The notes below the pieces were generated by a model. That model saw only the letters and a program-made list of their open reading frames with translations, was not told the DNA's origin and searched no databases. This document shows, one piece after another, positions 7,627-15,121 of a DNA stretch of 32,297 bases. The DNA comes from Paracoccaceae bacterium. Its GTDB lineage: Bacteria; Pseudomonadota; Alphaproteobacteria; Rhodobacterales; Rhodobacteraceae. Within the stretch, counting starts at the first letter, position 1. The number at the start of each line of letters is the position of its first letter. The position numbers were made by a program, and so were the translations under genes. The DNA lies in the NCBI GenBank assembly GCA_009920775.1, contig RFZI01000011.1, forward strand, positions 1 through 32,297. The letters run 5' to 3'.

Positions 7627-8106
7627 TCAGACCTCGCCGTGGCGCGGGCAGGTGATCAGGTGATCGTTGACCATGCCGACCGCCTGCATCCAGGCATAGA
7701 CGATGGTCGGCCCGCAGAACTTGAAGCCGGCTTTCTTGAGGTCTTTCGAGAAGCGTTCAGATAGGGGCGTGAAGGCGGGCACCTCGGCCAGATTGGCCCA
7801 GCGATTGACTATGGGGGCGCCGCCCACATAGCTCCAGCAGAATTCCGCGAAATCGGGGATCTCCAGATAGGCGCGGGCATTGCCGATGGTTGCCTCGATC
7901 TTGGCCCGAGAGCGGATGATACCTGCGTCCAGCAAGAGGCGTTCGATCTCGGCCTCGCCCCATCCGGCGATGACCTCGGGATCAAAGCCCGCGAAAGCGG
8001 TGCGGAAATTGTCGCGTTTTTTCAGAATGGTGATCCAGGAAAGCCCCGCCTGAAACCCGTCGAGGACGAGCTTCTCCCAAAGCGCGCGGCTGTCATACTC
8101 CGGCAC
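7627..8106 (-). pseudogene. tag: DNA-3-methyladenine glycosylase I, 5' end missing
   Basis: Tag removes 3-methyladenine from alkylated DNA by base excision. The 159-residue ORF aligns by eye with Tag from 'DTEWGVPEYDSRALWEKL' through 'GFQAGLSWITILKKR', 'GIIRSRAKIEATIGNARAYL' and 'VNDHLITC' to the end. What is missing is the usual start of about 20 residues (in E. coli 'MERCGWVSQDPLYIAYH'), which supplies two of the four zinc ligands (Cys4 and His17). The other two, in 'DHLITC', remain. Reading upstream, family sequence holds as far as 'DTEWGV', then changes to 'RRQS' with an in-frame TGA and no ATG. GTG 8106 is the only start on offer and has no good ribosome site. It looks like a 5' deletion next to the inverted repeat at 8124-8169. 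Confidence 0.8.
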
Positions 8107-8123
8107 GCCCCACTCGGTATCTG

Positions 8124-8169
8124 ATTGCCTCCGTCAAACGACCCTAGAGAATTCTAGGGGGGAGGCAAT
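8124..8169. repeat. 46-bp nested inverted repeat between tag and the EAL gene
   Basis: Outer arms ATTGCCTCC (8124-8132) and GGAGGCAAT (8161-8169) are perfect complements. Inner arms CCCTAGA (8142-8148) and TCTAGGG (8153-8159) are also perfect, with a GAAT loop. The left side carries 9 unpaired bases between the arms and the right side 1. The element lies between divergent genes and directly abuts the point where tag loses its start. No target-site duplication flanks it. It could be an operator pair, a transcript hairpin or a small repeat element. Confidence 0.6.
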
Positions 8170-8227
8170 TGTTTACCGGGGATTAGGACGAATTGGAGAT
8201 GATGCTCCGGCGCAGCGGGGTTTTGCC

Positions 8228-9034
8228 ATGCATCATAGCCGACAGGAAATATTGGAACTCGCAGATGGCGGGACGGGATATCCGACCGAAAGCCCGGGCT
8301 GGGCCGATTTCAGGGATGGCTATTCCGCGGCCGAAGCCGCCTTGTTTGAGCGGCGGGCGGCTCTCGAGTATCATCCGGTCTATGCCACGGGTGAACAGGT
8401 CAGCCTTGCTTTCTATCGTGCGAACCTGAGTCTTCGCGACGAATATTCCAAGCCGATCGCGCGGGCGTCCTATGCTGGACGGGCAGAAAAAGAACTTCTC
8501 GGGCGGGATCTGGATACGGTCGCGCTCAAACTTGGCATCGAAAACCTCAGAGCTCGGCCGGATATCCGGCTCGCGGTGCCGTCGTCTGCCCGATCCCTGG
8601 CGGACTCGCGCTGGCGGCAAGAGCTTGAAGCTGGTCTAGGCGCCAACCCTTATCTTGGCGAGCGGCTGATCCTCGAAATGGACGAACCGTCGGTCATGGA
8701 TCTTCACGAGGTCGTTGGGCGCTTTATGGCCGAAATGCAGGGGCATGGTGTTGCCTTCGCGCTAGGTCGTTTCGGCTCGGGGGCGACGAACTTCCAATAT
8801 CTGCGCCGCTTTCATTTCGATCTGGTGTCGATAGATCGCTCCTTTGTGAAGGGCATCGAGACCGATCCGGATAATCAGGTTGTTGTAGGCGCGCTTGTCT
8901 CCATCGCACAACAATTCGAGATGTTCACAGTCGCTCCTGACGTGGAAATCCCGCAAGAAGCCTCGAAATTGCTTGAGTTGGGTGTCGATTGCATGAGCGG
9001 CCAATTCTTTGGCCCGCCTCTTGCCAGACTGTGA
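8228..9034 (+). CDS. EAL-domain protein, catalytically degenerate
   Basis: This 268-residue protein has the fold pattern of EAL c-di-GMP phosphodiesterases but has lost key residues. Recognisable are 'AALEYHPVYATGE' (equivalent to the start of EAL domains), 'ERLILEMDEPSVM', 'FGSGATNFQYLRRFHFDLVSIDRSFVKGI' and a closing 'GVDCMSGQFFGPPLA', which corresponds to the usual 'GCDxxQGYxFGxPL'. The EAL tripeptide itself is absent: after 'SLAFYRANL' no Glu-Ala-Leu appears. The DDFG(T/S)G metal-binding pair is replaced by 'ALGRFGSG', and the LKID lysine by serine. It is probably not an active phosphodiesterase but may still bind c-di-GMP or a partner. It stands just upstream of phaA in the same direction. 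ATG 8228 was chosen; other starts cannot be excluded. Confidence 0.75.
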   Translation: MHHSRQEILELADGGTGYPTESPGWADFRDGYSAAEAALFERRAALEYHPVYATGEQVSLAFYRANLSLRDEYSKPIARASYAGRAEKELLGRDLDTVALKLGIENLRARPDIRLAVPSSARSLADSRWRQELEAGLGANPYLGERLILEMDEPSVMDLHEVVGRFMAEMQGHGVAFALGRFGSGATNFQYLRRFHFDLVSIDRSFVKGIETDPDNQVVVGALVSIAQQFEMFTVAPDVEIPQEASKLLELGVDCMSGQFFGPPLARL

Positions 9035-9082
9035 CCAAAACGCAATGCTGCAGGTGCGAAGGCGGGGGCGGGTCCATTCAGA

Positions 9083-9111
9083 TTGCCCCGCAGCAGAAGA
9101 CTCCGTAAACA
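9083..9111 (+). promoter_or_regulatory. Possible sigma-70-like promoter for phaA
   Basis: TTGCCC and TAAACA are separated by 17 bases, about 80 bases before the phaA start, in the 155-base gap after the EAL gene. The match is partial (about 4/6 and 3/6), so this is a weak prediction. Confidence 0.25.
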
Positions 9112-9189
9112 GGCTTCGATCGCGGGTTGGCCCCGTCTGGCATATCAAGACGCCCTCCCGCCTTGGCTTGGATAGGAGAGGATTTCCGC

Positions 9190-10365
9190 ATGACCAACGT
9201 CGTTATCGCCTCTGCGGCCCGCACCGCCGTGGGCAGCTTCACCGGCGCTTTTGCCAATACCCCCGCACATGAGCTTGGCGCTGCGGTTCTTGAGGCCGTG
9301 GTTGCCCGCGCCGGCATCGAAAAGGCCGAAGTCAGCGAGACAATCCTCGGTCAGGTGCTGACCGCCGGTCAGGGCCAGAATCCGGCCCGCCAGGCGCATA
9401 TTCGCGCCGGCCTTCCCATCGAAAGCGCCGCCTGGGGCATCAATCAGGTTTGTGGTTCTGGCCTTCGCGCCGTGGCTCTCGCCGCCCAGCATATCCAGCT
9501 TGGCGATGCCTCGATCGTCGCTGCGGGCGGCCAAGAGAATATGTCGCTCTCGACCCACTGCGCCCACCTGCGCGCGGGTGTGAAGATGGGCGATGTGAGC
9601 TACATCGACACGATGATCCGCGATGGCCTTTGGGATGCTTTCAACGGTTATCACATGGGTCAGACCGCCGAGAACGTTGCCAACCAGTGGCAGATCAGCC
9701 GCGATATGCAGGACGAATTTGCCGTGGCCAGCCAAAACAAGGCCGAAGCCGCGCAGAAGGCCGGACGTTTCGTGGATGAGATCGCGGCCTTCACGGTCAA
9801 GACCCGCAAGGGCGATATCGTGGTCGATGCCGACGAGTATATCCGCCACGGCGCGACGCTCGACGCGATGCAAAAGCTCCGCCCTGCCTTCGTCAAGGAT
9901 GGCTCGGTAACCGCCGCCAACGCCTCGGGCATCAACGACGGCGCTGCTGCGGCCCTGATGATGACCGACAAGGAAGCCGAGCGCCGCGGCATCGAACCGC
10001 TCGCCCGCATCGTTTCCTACGCGACCGCTGGCCTCGATCCGGCGATCATGGGGGTCGGTCCGGTCATGGCCTCGCGCAAGGCGCTTGAGAAGGCGGGCTG
10101 GAAGGCGAGCGATCTCGATCTCGTCGAGGCTAACGAAGCCTTTGCCGCGCAGGCTTGCGCCGTGAACAAGGACATGGGCTGGGATCCGGCCATCGTAAAC
10201 GTAAACGGCGGCGCCATCGCCATCGGCCACCCGATCGGAGCCTCGGGCGCGCGCATCCTCAACACCCTTCTGTTCGAGATGAAGCGCCGCGGCGCCAAGC
10301 GTGGCCTTGCCACCCTTTGTATCGGCGGCGGCATGGGTGTTGCCATGTGCCTCGAGCGCCCGTAA
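9190..10365 (+). CDS. phaA: Acetyl-CoA C-acetyltransferase (beta-ketothiolase)
   Basis: This thiolase condenses two acetyl-CoA into acetoacetyl-CoA, the first step of poly-3-hydroxybutyrate (PHB) synthesis, and can run in reverse for degradation. The 391-residue length is typical. The nucleophile Cys88 lies in '[11 protein letters not shown]', His347 in '[17 protein letters not shown]' and the second Cys377 in '[11 protein letters not shown]'. The track places the start at 9127. I prefer ATG 9190 because 'GGAGAGG' lies just upstream and family members begin '[17 protein letters not shown]'. phaB follows after about 100 bases, so this is the usual phaA-phaB pair. The PHB synthase phaC is not in the window. 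Confidence 0.95.
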   Translation: MTNVVIASAARTAVGSFTGAFANTPAHELGAAVLEAVVARAGIEKAEVSETILGQVLTAGQGQNPARQAHIRAGLPIESAAWGINQVCGSGLRAVALAAQHIQLGDASIVAAGGQENMSLSTHCAHLRAGVKMGDVSYIDTMIRDGLWDAFNGYHMGQTAENVANQWQISRDMQDEFAVASQNKAEAAQKAGRFVDEIAAFTVKTRKGDIVVDADEYIRHGATLDAMQKLRPAFVKDGSVTAANASGINDGAAAALMMTDKEAERRGIEPLARIVSYATAGLDPAIMGVGPVMASRKALEKAGWKASDLDLVEANEAFAAQACAVNKDMGWDPAIVNVNGGAIAIGHPIGASGARILNTLLFEMKRRGAKRGLATLCIGGGMGVAMCLERP

Positions 10366-10396
10366 GCGCCACAACCGACAGATTTATGCGGCAGCG

Positions 10397-10417
10397 CAGC
10401 GTAATTTTATTGCGCTG
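10397..10417 (+). repeat. Hairpin in the phaA-phaB spacer
   Basis: CAGCGTAA and TTGCGCTG can pair over 8 bases (one G-U) around a 5-base loop (tttta), about 30 bases after the phaA stop. No T-run follows, so it is more likely an mRNA stability or processing hairpin than a terminator. It might set the phaA:phaB ratio. Confidence 0.4.
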
Positions 10418-10469
10418 TGATGTTTGCCAAGATAATTAGATTGCGCAGAGAATTTGAAGGAGAATCGAT

Positions 10470-11195
10470 ATGTCTCGCGTTGCATTGGTTACTGGGGGAT
10501 CGCGGGGCATCGGTGCCGCTATCTCGATCGCTCTCAAGAATGCCGGCTACACCGTTGCTGCCAACTATGCCGGCAATGATGAAGCCGCTGCCGCCTTCAC
10601 CGCGGAAACAGACATCAAGACCTACAAATGGTCTGTCGCCGATTACGATGCCTGCGCCGCCGGCATCGCCAAGGTCGAGGCGGATCTCGGGCCGGTCGAA
10701 ATCCTCGTGAACAACGCCGGGATCACCCGCGATGCGATGTTCCACAAGATGACCCCTCAACAGTGGAAAGAGGTCATCGACACCAACCTCTCGGGCGTTT
10801 TCAACATGACCCACCCGATCTGGTCGGGGATGCGCGACCGCAAGTTTGGCCGCGTGATCAACATCTCGTCGATCAACGGCCAGAAGGGGCAGGCGGGGCA
10901 AGCCAACTATTCCGCCGCCAAGGCTGGCGATCTGGGCATGACCAAGGCGCTCGCGCAAGAGGGCGCGCGGGCCGGCATCACAGTTAACGCCATCTGCCCG
11001 GGCTATATCGGTACCGAAATGGTCCGCGCCATTGACGAGAAAGTGCTGAACGAGCGGATCATTCCGCAGATCCCGGTCGGCCGCCTTGGCGAGCCGGAAG
11101 AGATCGCGCGGATCGTGGCTTTCCTCGCTTCGGACGATGCGGGCTTTATCACCGGCTCGACGATTTCCGCGAACGGCGGTCAGTTCTTCGTCTAA
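10470..11195 (+). CDS. phaB: Acetoacetyl-CoA reductase (NADPH-dependent SDR)
   Basis: PhaB reduces acetoacetyl-CoA to (R)-3-hydroxybutyryl-CoA, the monomer for PHB synthase. The 241-residue protein has the cofactor motif 'TGGSRGIGAAI' (8-18), 'NNAGITRDAMFHKM' (81-94) and the catalytic triad Ser134-Tyr147-Lys151 in 'NISSINGQKGQAGQANYSAAKAG'. The C-terminus, 'ITGSTISANGGQFF', is the usual PhaB ending. GGAG lies 8 bases before ATG 10470. A strong intrinsic terminator follows 33 bases after the stop, marking the end of the phaAB unit. Confidence 0.95.
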   Translation: MSRVALVTGGSRGIGAAISIALKNAGYTVAANYAGNDEAAAAFTAETDIKTYKWSVADYDACAAGIAKVEADLGPVEILVNNAGITRDAMFHKMTPQQWKEVIDTNLSGVFNMTHPIWSGMRDRKFGRVINISSINGQKGQAGQANYSAAKAGDLGMTKALAQEGARAGITVNAICPGYIGTEMVRAIDEKVLNERIIPQIPVGRLGEPEEIARIVAFLASDDAGFITGSTISANGGQFFV

Positions 11196-11228
11196 GGGCG
11201 ATTGCAGGCTTCTCAAACACCGCTAAAA

Positions 11229-11256
11229 GGGTCGGGCTTTCCCGGCCCTTTTTCTT
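11229..11256 (+). terminator. Rho-independent terminator after phaB
   Basis: GGGTCGGG and CCCGGCCC pair over 8 bases (one U-G) around a CTTT loop, followed by TTTTTCTT. This is a textbook terminator between phaB and the downstream transporter. The transporter's ribosome site (GGAGG) begins right after it. Confidence 0.88.
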
Positions 11257-11265
11257 GGAGGCCCC

Positions 11266-12009
11266 ATGCCCCGTTCCCGAGCGACCCTGATCGGCTTTGC
11301 CGCGGTGATCCTGTGGTCGATGCTGGCCGTCCTGACGGTCGGGACGGCGCCCGTGCCGCCGCTTCTGCTCAATGCGATCTGCTTCGGGATCGGTGGAGCG
11401 GTGGGGATTGTCTGGTTGATGCTTAGCGGCGAGATCGGCTCGCTTCGGCAAGTGCCGCTCAAGGTCTATGTGATCGGGACGGCGGGCCTTTTCGGTTATC
11501 ATTTCTTCTATTTCTCGGCACTCAGGATGGCGCCTGCCGCCGAGGCTGGGCTCATCGCGGCCACGATCCTTTTGGGCGGGCGCGAGGGGTCGGTCGATGG
11601 TGCGATGGCGGGCTATGCCCTCGCGCTCGTCTGCGCTTTCACATGGTCGGGCTATTCGATCATTTCCCGCAGTTTCGGCGCAGTGCCGACGGGATCGGTC
11701 GCCGTCTTCTGCCTCGCGACCGCCGTGCTCTCGGCGGTGGCACATTTGCAGTTTGAAACAGCCCTTTGGCCCGCAGGGGCGCTCGGCTGGCTCTCGGTCA
11801 TCGGCCTAGGTCTCGGGCCGGTGGGCCTTGCCTTTTATGTCTGGGATATCGGCGTCAAAAAAGGCGACATCCAGCTTCTGGGTGTCGCCTCTTATGCAGC
11901 GCCGGTGCTATCGACGCTGATTCTCGTTCTGGCCGGGGTCGCCGCCCCGAGCTGGAGCCTTCTCGCCGCCGCAGTCTTTAGGCCGAGAGGCGGGCGATTT
12001 CCTCTTTGA
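11266..12009 (+). CDS. EamA/DMT family transporter, internal and C-terminal parts missing
   Basis: This drug/metabolite transporter of the EamA type is an inner-membrane carrier of two five-helix repeats, many of which export amino acids or metabolites. It starts well (GGAGG before ATG 11266), and helices run from 'LIGFAAVILWSMLAVL' onward. After 'RMAPAAEAGLIA' (about residue 99) relatives continue 'YLWPLLIV...', the highly conserved helix 4-5 segment. Here the sequence jumps in frame to 'ATILLGGREG', losing roughly 33 residues. The second repeat ('YALALVCAFTWSGYSIISR', 'GLGLGPVGLAFYVWDIGVKKGD') is normal until 'SLLAAAV', where the last helix gives way to 'FRPRGGRFPL', which is the antisense of ydcH. 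The track end at 12009 is thus not the natural end. As written, the protein is unlikely to work. Confidence 0.75.
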   Translation: MPRSRATLIGFAAVILWSMLAVLTVGTAPVPPLLLNAICFGIGGAVGIVWLMLSGEIGSLRQVPLKVYVIGTAGLFGYHFFYFSALRMAPAAEAGLIAATILLGGREGSVDGAMAGYALALVCAFTWSGYSIISRSFGAVPTGSVAVFCLATAVLSAVAHLQFETALWPAGALGWLSVIGLGLGPVGLAFYVWDIGVKKGDIQLLGVASYAAPVLSTLILVLAGVAAPSWSLLAAAVFRPRGGRFPL

Positions 12010-12142
12010 TCTGAAGCTTCTGCTTCTTCAGCTTGGCAATCTCAAGGTCATCCGACGAGAGGGTGCGCTGGGCCGCTTCTACCGCATCCGAGAGAGTTTG
12101 GTGCTTCTTCTTCAGTTCATTCAGATGCGAACTCATGGTCAT
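11978..12142 (-). CDS. YdcH family (DUF465) small helical protein
   Basis: This 54-residue ORF is missing from the supplied track. It reads 'MTMSSHLNELKKKHQTLSDA' and ends 'EEIARLSA', which matches the small, highly charged YdcH/DUF465 coiled-coil proteins that are very common in alphaproteobacteria. AGGAG lies 6 bases before ATG 12142. The alternative ATG at 12136 would shorten it by two residues. Its 3' end overlaps the tail of the EamA ORF on the other strand by 32 bases. I take that overlap as a sign that sequence between the two genes is missing. Function is unknown. Confidence 0.85.
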   Translation of the reverse strand: MTMSSHLNELKKKHQTLSDAVEAAQRTLSSDDLEIAKLKKQKLQIKEEIARLSA

Positions 12143-12261
12143 GGAGGTCTCCTCTCTCGGGTTGATTTGGTCTCAGTCGAGCACAACTTTTCCCGTCTGT
12201 CACGCGGCGCGTGGGCGTTTGGCGGGAACCAGCAGTCTCGAGCCCAATCCTGAACGGCAGG

Positions 12262-13017
12262 TTAATGCCGGAGAGGGAGAGGCTTGCCATCCCGCAGGAT
12301 TGCCCGCGCCTCGGCGGTATAGTCGTCTCTATCTTCGACATGGGTATGCCCATCGTGGAGCACAAGAGGTGCCGAAAGATGAAAAGCGGCGCGTCCACCT
12401 TTGCGCGCCTGCAAGAGGAATAGCTTTGGCGCGCGGCCCGGGCGTGGGGCGAGCGGCCGCACGACGATCGACCCGAGCCGTCCTTCGCAGGCGGCGAGCA
12501 CCTCGGGCAAACGTTCGATTCTTTGCACAAGGGTCAGCGTGCCTTTCGGACGCAGCCGCCGCGCGGCAACATCAATCCATTGCGTCATCGGGGTGTCGCC
12601 GCCGAGAGCCGTGTCCCGACCGTGATCCGCCGAGGCGGTGGACGCCGAGCGATCAAAATATGGCGGATTCATCAGAATGTGGTGCCACAGGCGCTGGCGG
12701 AGCTCGGAGGGCAGGTTCCTTAGGTCAGCCTCAATCACTTCGAGAGGAACATCGTTTTCTTTGGAATTCTGACGGGCCAGCGCGGCATAGTCGCGCTGCA
12801 GTTCGATCCCCACAAGGGCCAACCCCTCGACGCGCACCCCTAGGCAAAGGATCGCGGCGCCTGCCCCGCATCCAAGCTCGAGAACCTCTTGCCCGCTCTC
12901 TGCCGGAACGGCCGCAGCCAGAAGCACCGGATCGACCCCCGCGCGATAGCCTTCGCGCGGCTGCCAAAGACGAATCCTGCCGCCCAAAAACTCGTCGCAG
13001 GTGAGTTCATCTGTCAC
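12262..13017 (-). CDS. tRNA1(Val) adenine-37 N6-methyltransferase family
   Basis: This 251-residue SAM-dependent methyltransferase is similar to TrmN6 (YfiC), which methylates A37 of tRNA1-Val. The SAM motif I is 'VLELGCGAGAAILCLG' (about 46-61). Motif IV, 'NPPYFD', is the signature of N6-adenine methyltransferases. The opening 'TCDEFLGGRIRLWQPREGYRAGVDPVLLAA' is also characteristic of the family. Exact tRNA specificity cannot be seen, so related NPPY methyltransferases remain possible. The start is GTG 13017, overlapping the stop of the DUF2007 gene upstream (GTGA), so the two are coupled. Confidence 0.85.
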   Translation of the reverse strand: MTDELTCDEFLGGRIRLWQPREGYRAGVDPVLLAAAVPAESGQEVLELGCGAGAAILCLGVRVEGLALVGIELQRDYAALARQNSKENDVPLEVIEADLRNLPSELRQRLWHHILMNPPYFDRSASTASADHGRDTALGGDTPMTQWIDVAARRLRPKGTLTLVQRIERLPEVLAACEGRLGSIVVRPLAPRPGRAPKLFLLQARKGGRAAFHLSAPLVLHDGHTHVEDRDDYTAEARAILRDGKPLPLRH

Positions 13018-13229
13018 GAAAGCCCCGTAAAACCGTTGTCTGACAGGACCACTCGAGCCTCCTCAAGGTCGGCATCCAGAACCATCAGCCGCCTTGGAAA
13101 GATTCCGATGCTTCCTTCAAGGACGCTCATGTTTACGTCCATTTCAAAGCAGTCTATATCCTCGCCGTCCAGAAGGGCCTTGGCGAAAGCGATGTCTGTC
13201 GGGTTGTTGCTGCGCAGAAGTTCCTTCAT
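13014..13229 (-). CDS. DUF2007 domain protein
   Basis: This 71-residue protein, 'MKELLRSNNPTDIAFAKALL...', has the pattern of DUF2007 proteins: one short alpha/beta domain with 'DVNMSVLEGSIGIFPRRLMV' and a final 'EARVVLSDNGF'. These are labelled putative signal-transducing proteins, but their role is not established. The track starts at TTG 13235; ATG 13229 is more likely. It overlaps the downstream methyltransferase by 4 bases and is divergent from the polyprenyl synthase, whose ATG is 55 bases away, so both promoters must lie in or near this short gap. Confidence 0.8.
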   Translation of the reverse strand: MKELLRSNNPTDIAFAKALLDGEDIDCFEMDVNMSVLEGSIGIFPRRLMVLDADLEEARVVLSDNGFTGLS

Positions 13230-13284
13230 GGTCAAAGACCTATGTGGTTGCCCCCCTGTTGTCTATCACGCTGACGGAGAAGTT

Positions 13285-14283
13285 ATGAGCCTGGATATCG
13301 CTGCGACCAAACCTCACGAGCGCCTGGCGGAGGCGCTGGCCGAGGATTTGGCGCGTGTGAACGCGATGATCCGCGCGCGCATGGCGTCCGAGAACACGCC
13401 GCGCATTCCCGAAGTAACGGCGCATCTGATCGAGGCCGGCGGCAAGCGCCTGCGCCCGATGCTGACCCTCGCCGCCGCGCGGATGTGCGGCTATGACGGG
13501 CCATTCCATATCCATCTGGCCGCGACGGTCGAATTCATCCACACCGCCACGCTTCTGCACGACGATGTGGTGGACGAAAGCACCCAGCGCCGCGGCCGAC
13601 CGACCGCCAACCTCTTGTGGGACAATACTTCGAGCGTTCTCGTGGGCGATTATCTCTTTGCCCGTTCGTTCCAGCTCATGGTCGAAACCGGCTCGCTTCG
13701 CGTGCTCGACATTCTCGCCAACGCGGCTGCGACGATTGCCGAGGGCGAAGTTCTTCAGCTGACCGCCGCGCGCAATTTGGCCACCACGGAAGAAACCTAT
13801 CTCAAGGTCGTTCGCGGCAAGACCGCGGCGCTTTTCTCGGCGGCAACCGAGGTGGGCGGCGTGATTGCCGGTATGGACGATGATGCTGTCGGCGCCCTCT
13901 TTGCCTATGGCGACGCGTTGGGCGTGGCCTTCCAGATCGTCGACGATGTGCTCGACTACGGCGGCACCTCCGCTATCGGCAAAAATATCGGCGACGATTT
14001 CCGCGAGCGGAAATTGACGCTTCCGGTGATTAAGGCGGTTGCCAAGGCCGATGCCGAGGAGCGTGCCTTCTGGGTTCGCACGATCGAGAAGGGCCAGCAG
14101 GGCGACGGCGATCTGGAAATGGCGCTTGCCATCCTTGCCCGTCACGGCGCGGTCGAGGCGGCGCGGCAAGAGGCGATTGCCTGGGTCGGCAAGGCCAAGG
14201 CCGAGATGGCCCAGCTGCCCGAACATCCGCTGCGCGATATGTTGGTCGATCTGGCCGACTATGTCGTGGCGCGGATCAACTGA
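13285..14283 (+). CDS. Long-chain polyprenyl diphosphate synthase (ubiquinone side chain)
   Basis: This 332-residue trans-prenyltransferase extends farnesyl-PP with isopentenyl-PP to the octa- to decaprenyl-PP used for ubiquinone. In Rhodobacterales this is normally decaprenyl (Q10), which is inference here. Both aspartate-rich motifs are present: 'LHDDVVDES' (first DDxxD) and 'QIVDDVLDYGG' (second). 'GGKRLRPML' near residue 52 is the conserved IPP-binding stretch. The track extends the ORF to 12889, but ATG 13285 with GGAGA upstream and the start 'MSLDIAATKPHERLAEAL' fit the family. The last 8 bases overlap ispE, which converges from the other strand. Confidence 0.92.
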   Translation: MSLDIAATKPHERLAEALAEDLARVNAMIRARMASENTPRIPEVTAHLIEAGGKRLRPMLTLAAARMCGYDGPFHIHLAATVEFIHTATLLHDDVVDESTQRRGRPTANLLWDNTSSVLVGDYLFARSFQLMVETGSLRVLDILANAAATIAEGEVLQLTAARNLATTEETYLKVVRGKTAALFSAATEVGGVIAGMDDDAVGALFAYGDALGVAFQIVDDVLDYGGTSAIGKNIGDDFRERKLTLPVIKAVAKADAEERAFWVRTIEKGQQGDGDLEMALAILARHGAVEAARQEAIAWVGKAKAEMAQLPEHPLRDMLVDLADYVVARIN

Positions 14284-15121
14284 CCGAGCCCACGGAAACC
14301 CACCAGTCTGGATGAACGCGCCGGATCGCTGCGGCGGCGGCCTCGGCGAGCTCGGCGCTTGCGAAGAGGCCAAAGCAGGTGCTTCCCGAGCCCGACATAC
14401 GCGCAAGGGCGCAGTCGGGTTGCGCTTCGATCGCTGATTTGACCTCGCTGATCGGCGCGAAATCTGAAGCCGCCTGTTCAAGATCGTTGCGTGTGAGCCT
14501 GAGCCAGACGGCAAACTCGGCCAAATCGGCAAAGCCTGCGGGCATCTCGGGCATCGGCGGGTTTTCGATGCCGCCACGGGATGCGAGGGCCGCAAAGATC
14601 GCGCCAGTGGGGGTTTCCACTCTGGGATTGACGAGGAGCATGGTAAAGGCCGGCAGGGCTGGCGCGGGCCTCAAGACCTCACCAATCCCACGCATCACCA
14701 TCGCCTTGGGCGCAGCAAGGCAGACCGGAACATCGGCACCCAGAGCCGCGGCCTTGTCGGCGGTTGGCAGGGGCAGGCCCCAAAGAACGGAGAGGCCCCG
14801 AAGCGTTGCCGCGGCATCGGCCGAGCCGCCACCGATGCCGGCACCATGCGGCAAGTGCTTTTCAAGCGTGATACGCGCGCCCTTGCCGGTGCCAAGAAGC
14901 TGCGCCGCCCGAAGGCAGAGGTTGCGCCCATCGGTCGGGACGCCCTCGGCCAGAGGGCCGCGGACCTCGAGGCTCAGGGTGTCGGCGGGCACAAACCTGA
15001 GGCGATCCCCCACATCGGGAAAGACCACGAGGCTATCAAGCAGGTGATACCCGTCCGCGCGGCGGCCGGTGACGTGAAGCGTCAGGTTGACCTTGGCCGG
15101 AGCAAAGGCCTCAACGCTCAT
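14276..15121 (-). CDS. ispE: 4-diphosphocytidyl-2-C-methyl-D-erythritol kinase
   Basis: IspE phosphorylates CDP-methylerythritol in the non-mevalonate (MEP) isoprenoid pathway. The natural start is ATG 15121 ('MSVEAFAPAKVNLTLHVTGRRADGYH'), giving 281 residues, a normal length. The GHMP-kinase ATP loop 'LPHGAGIGGGSADAAATL' and the C-terminal 'MSGSGSTCFGLF' are intact, as is the 'APAKVNL' start motif. In this sequence the reading frame is open upstream and merges with the TPR gene without a stop (track ORF 14276..16693). I regard this as a fusion caused by missing sequence, not a natural two-domain enzyme, because the TPR part carries an export signal while IspE works in the cytoplasm. No clear ribosome site precedes ATG 15121. 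Confidence 0.9.
   Translation of the reverse strand: MSVEAFAPAKVNLTLHVTGRRADGYHLLDSLVVFPDVGDRLRFVPADTLSLEVRGPLAEGVPTDGRNLCLRAAQLLGTGKGARITLEKHLPHGAGIGGGSADAAATLRGLSVLWGLPLPTADKAAALGADVPVCLAAPKAMVMRGIGEVLRPAPALPAFTMLLVNPRVETPTGAIFAALASRGGIENPPMPEMPAGFADLAEFAVWLRLTRNDLEQAASDFAPISEVKSAIEAQPDCALARMSGSGSTCFGLFASAELAEAAAAAIRRVHPDWWVSVGSVS

Noticed and set aside
8124-8169. Insertion sequence or MITE with target duplication
   Set aside because: The flanks (tatctg and tgttta) show no duplication, and no second copy is seen in the window.
9041-9060. PhaR-type TGC-rich operator upstream of phaA
   Set aside because: The sequence contains CTGCAG and further TGC words but not the spaced palindrome I associate with PhaR, so the match is too loose to claim.
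12143-12261. Extra small gene between ydcH and trmN6
   Set aside because: No ORF with a ribosome site or protein-like composition; it most likely carries the ydcH promoter.
13240-14595. 451-codon minus-strand ORF opposite the polyprenyl synthase
   Set aside because: Low-complexity, arginine-rich shadow of a well-identified gene. The same applies to 9145..10374 (-), 15407..16738 (+), 23344..24375 (+) and 24551..25624 (+).
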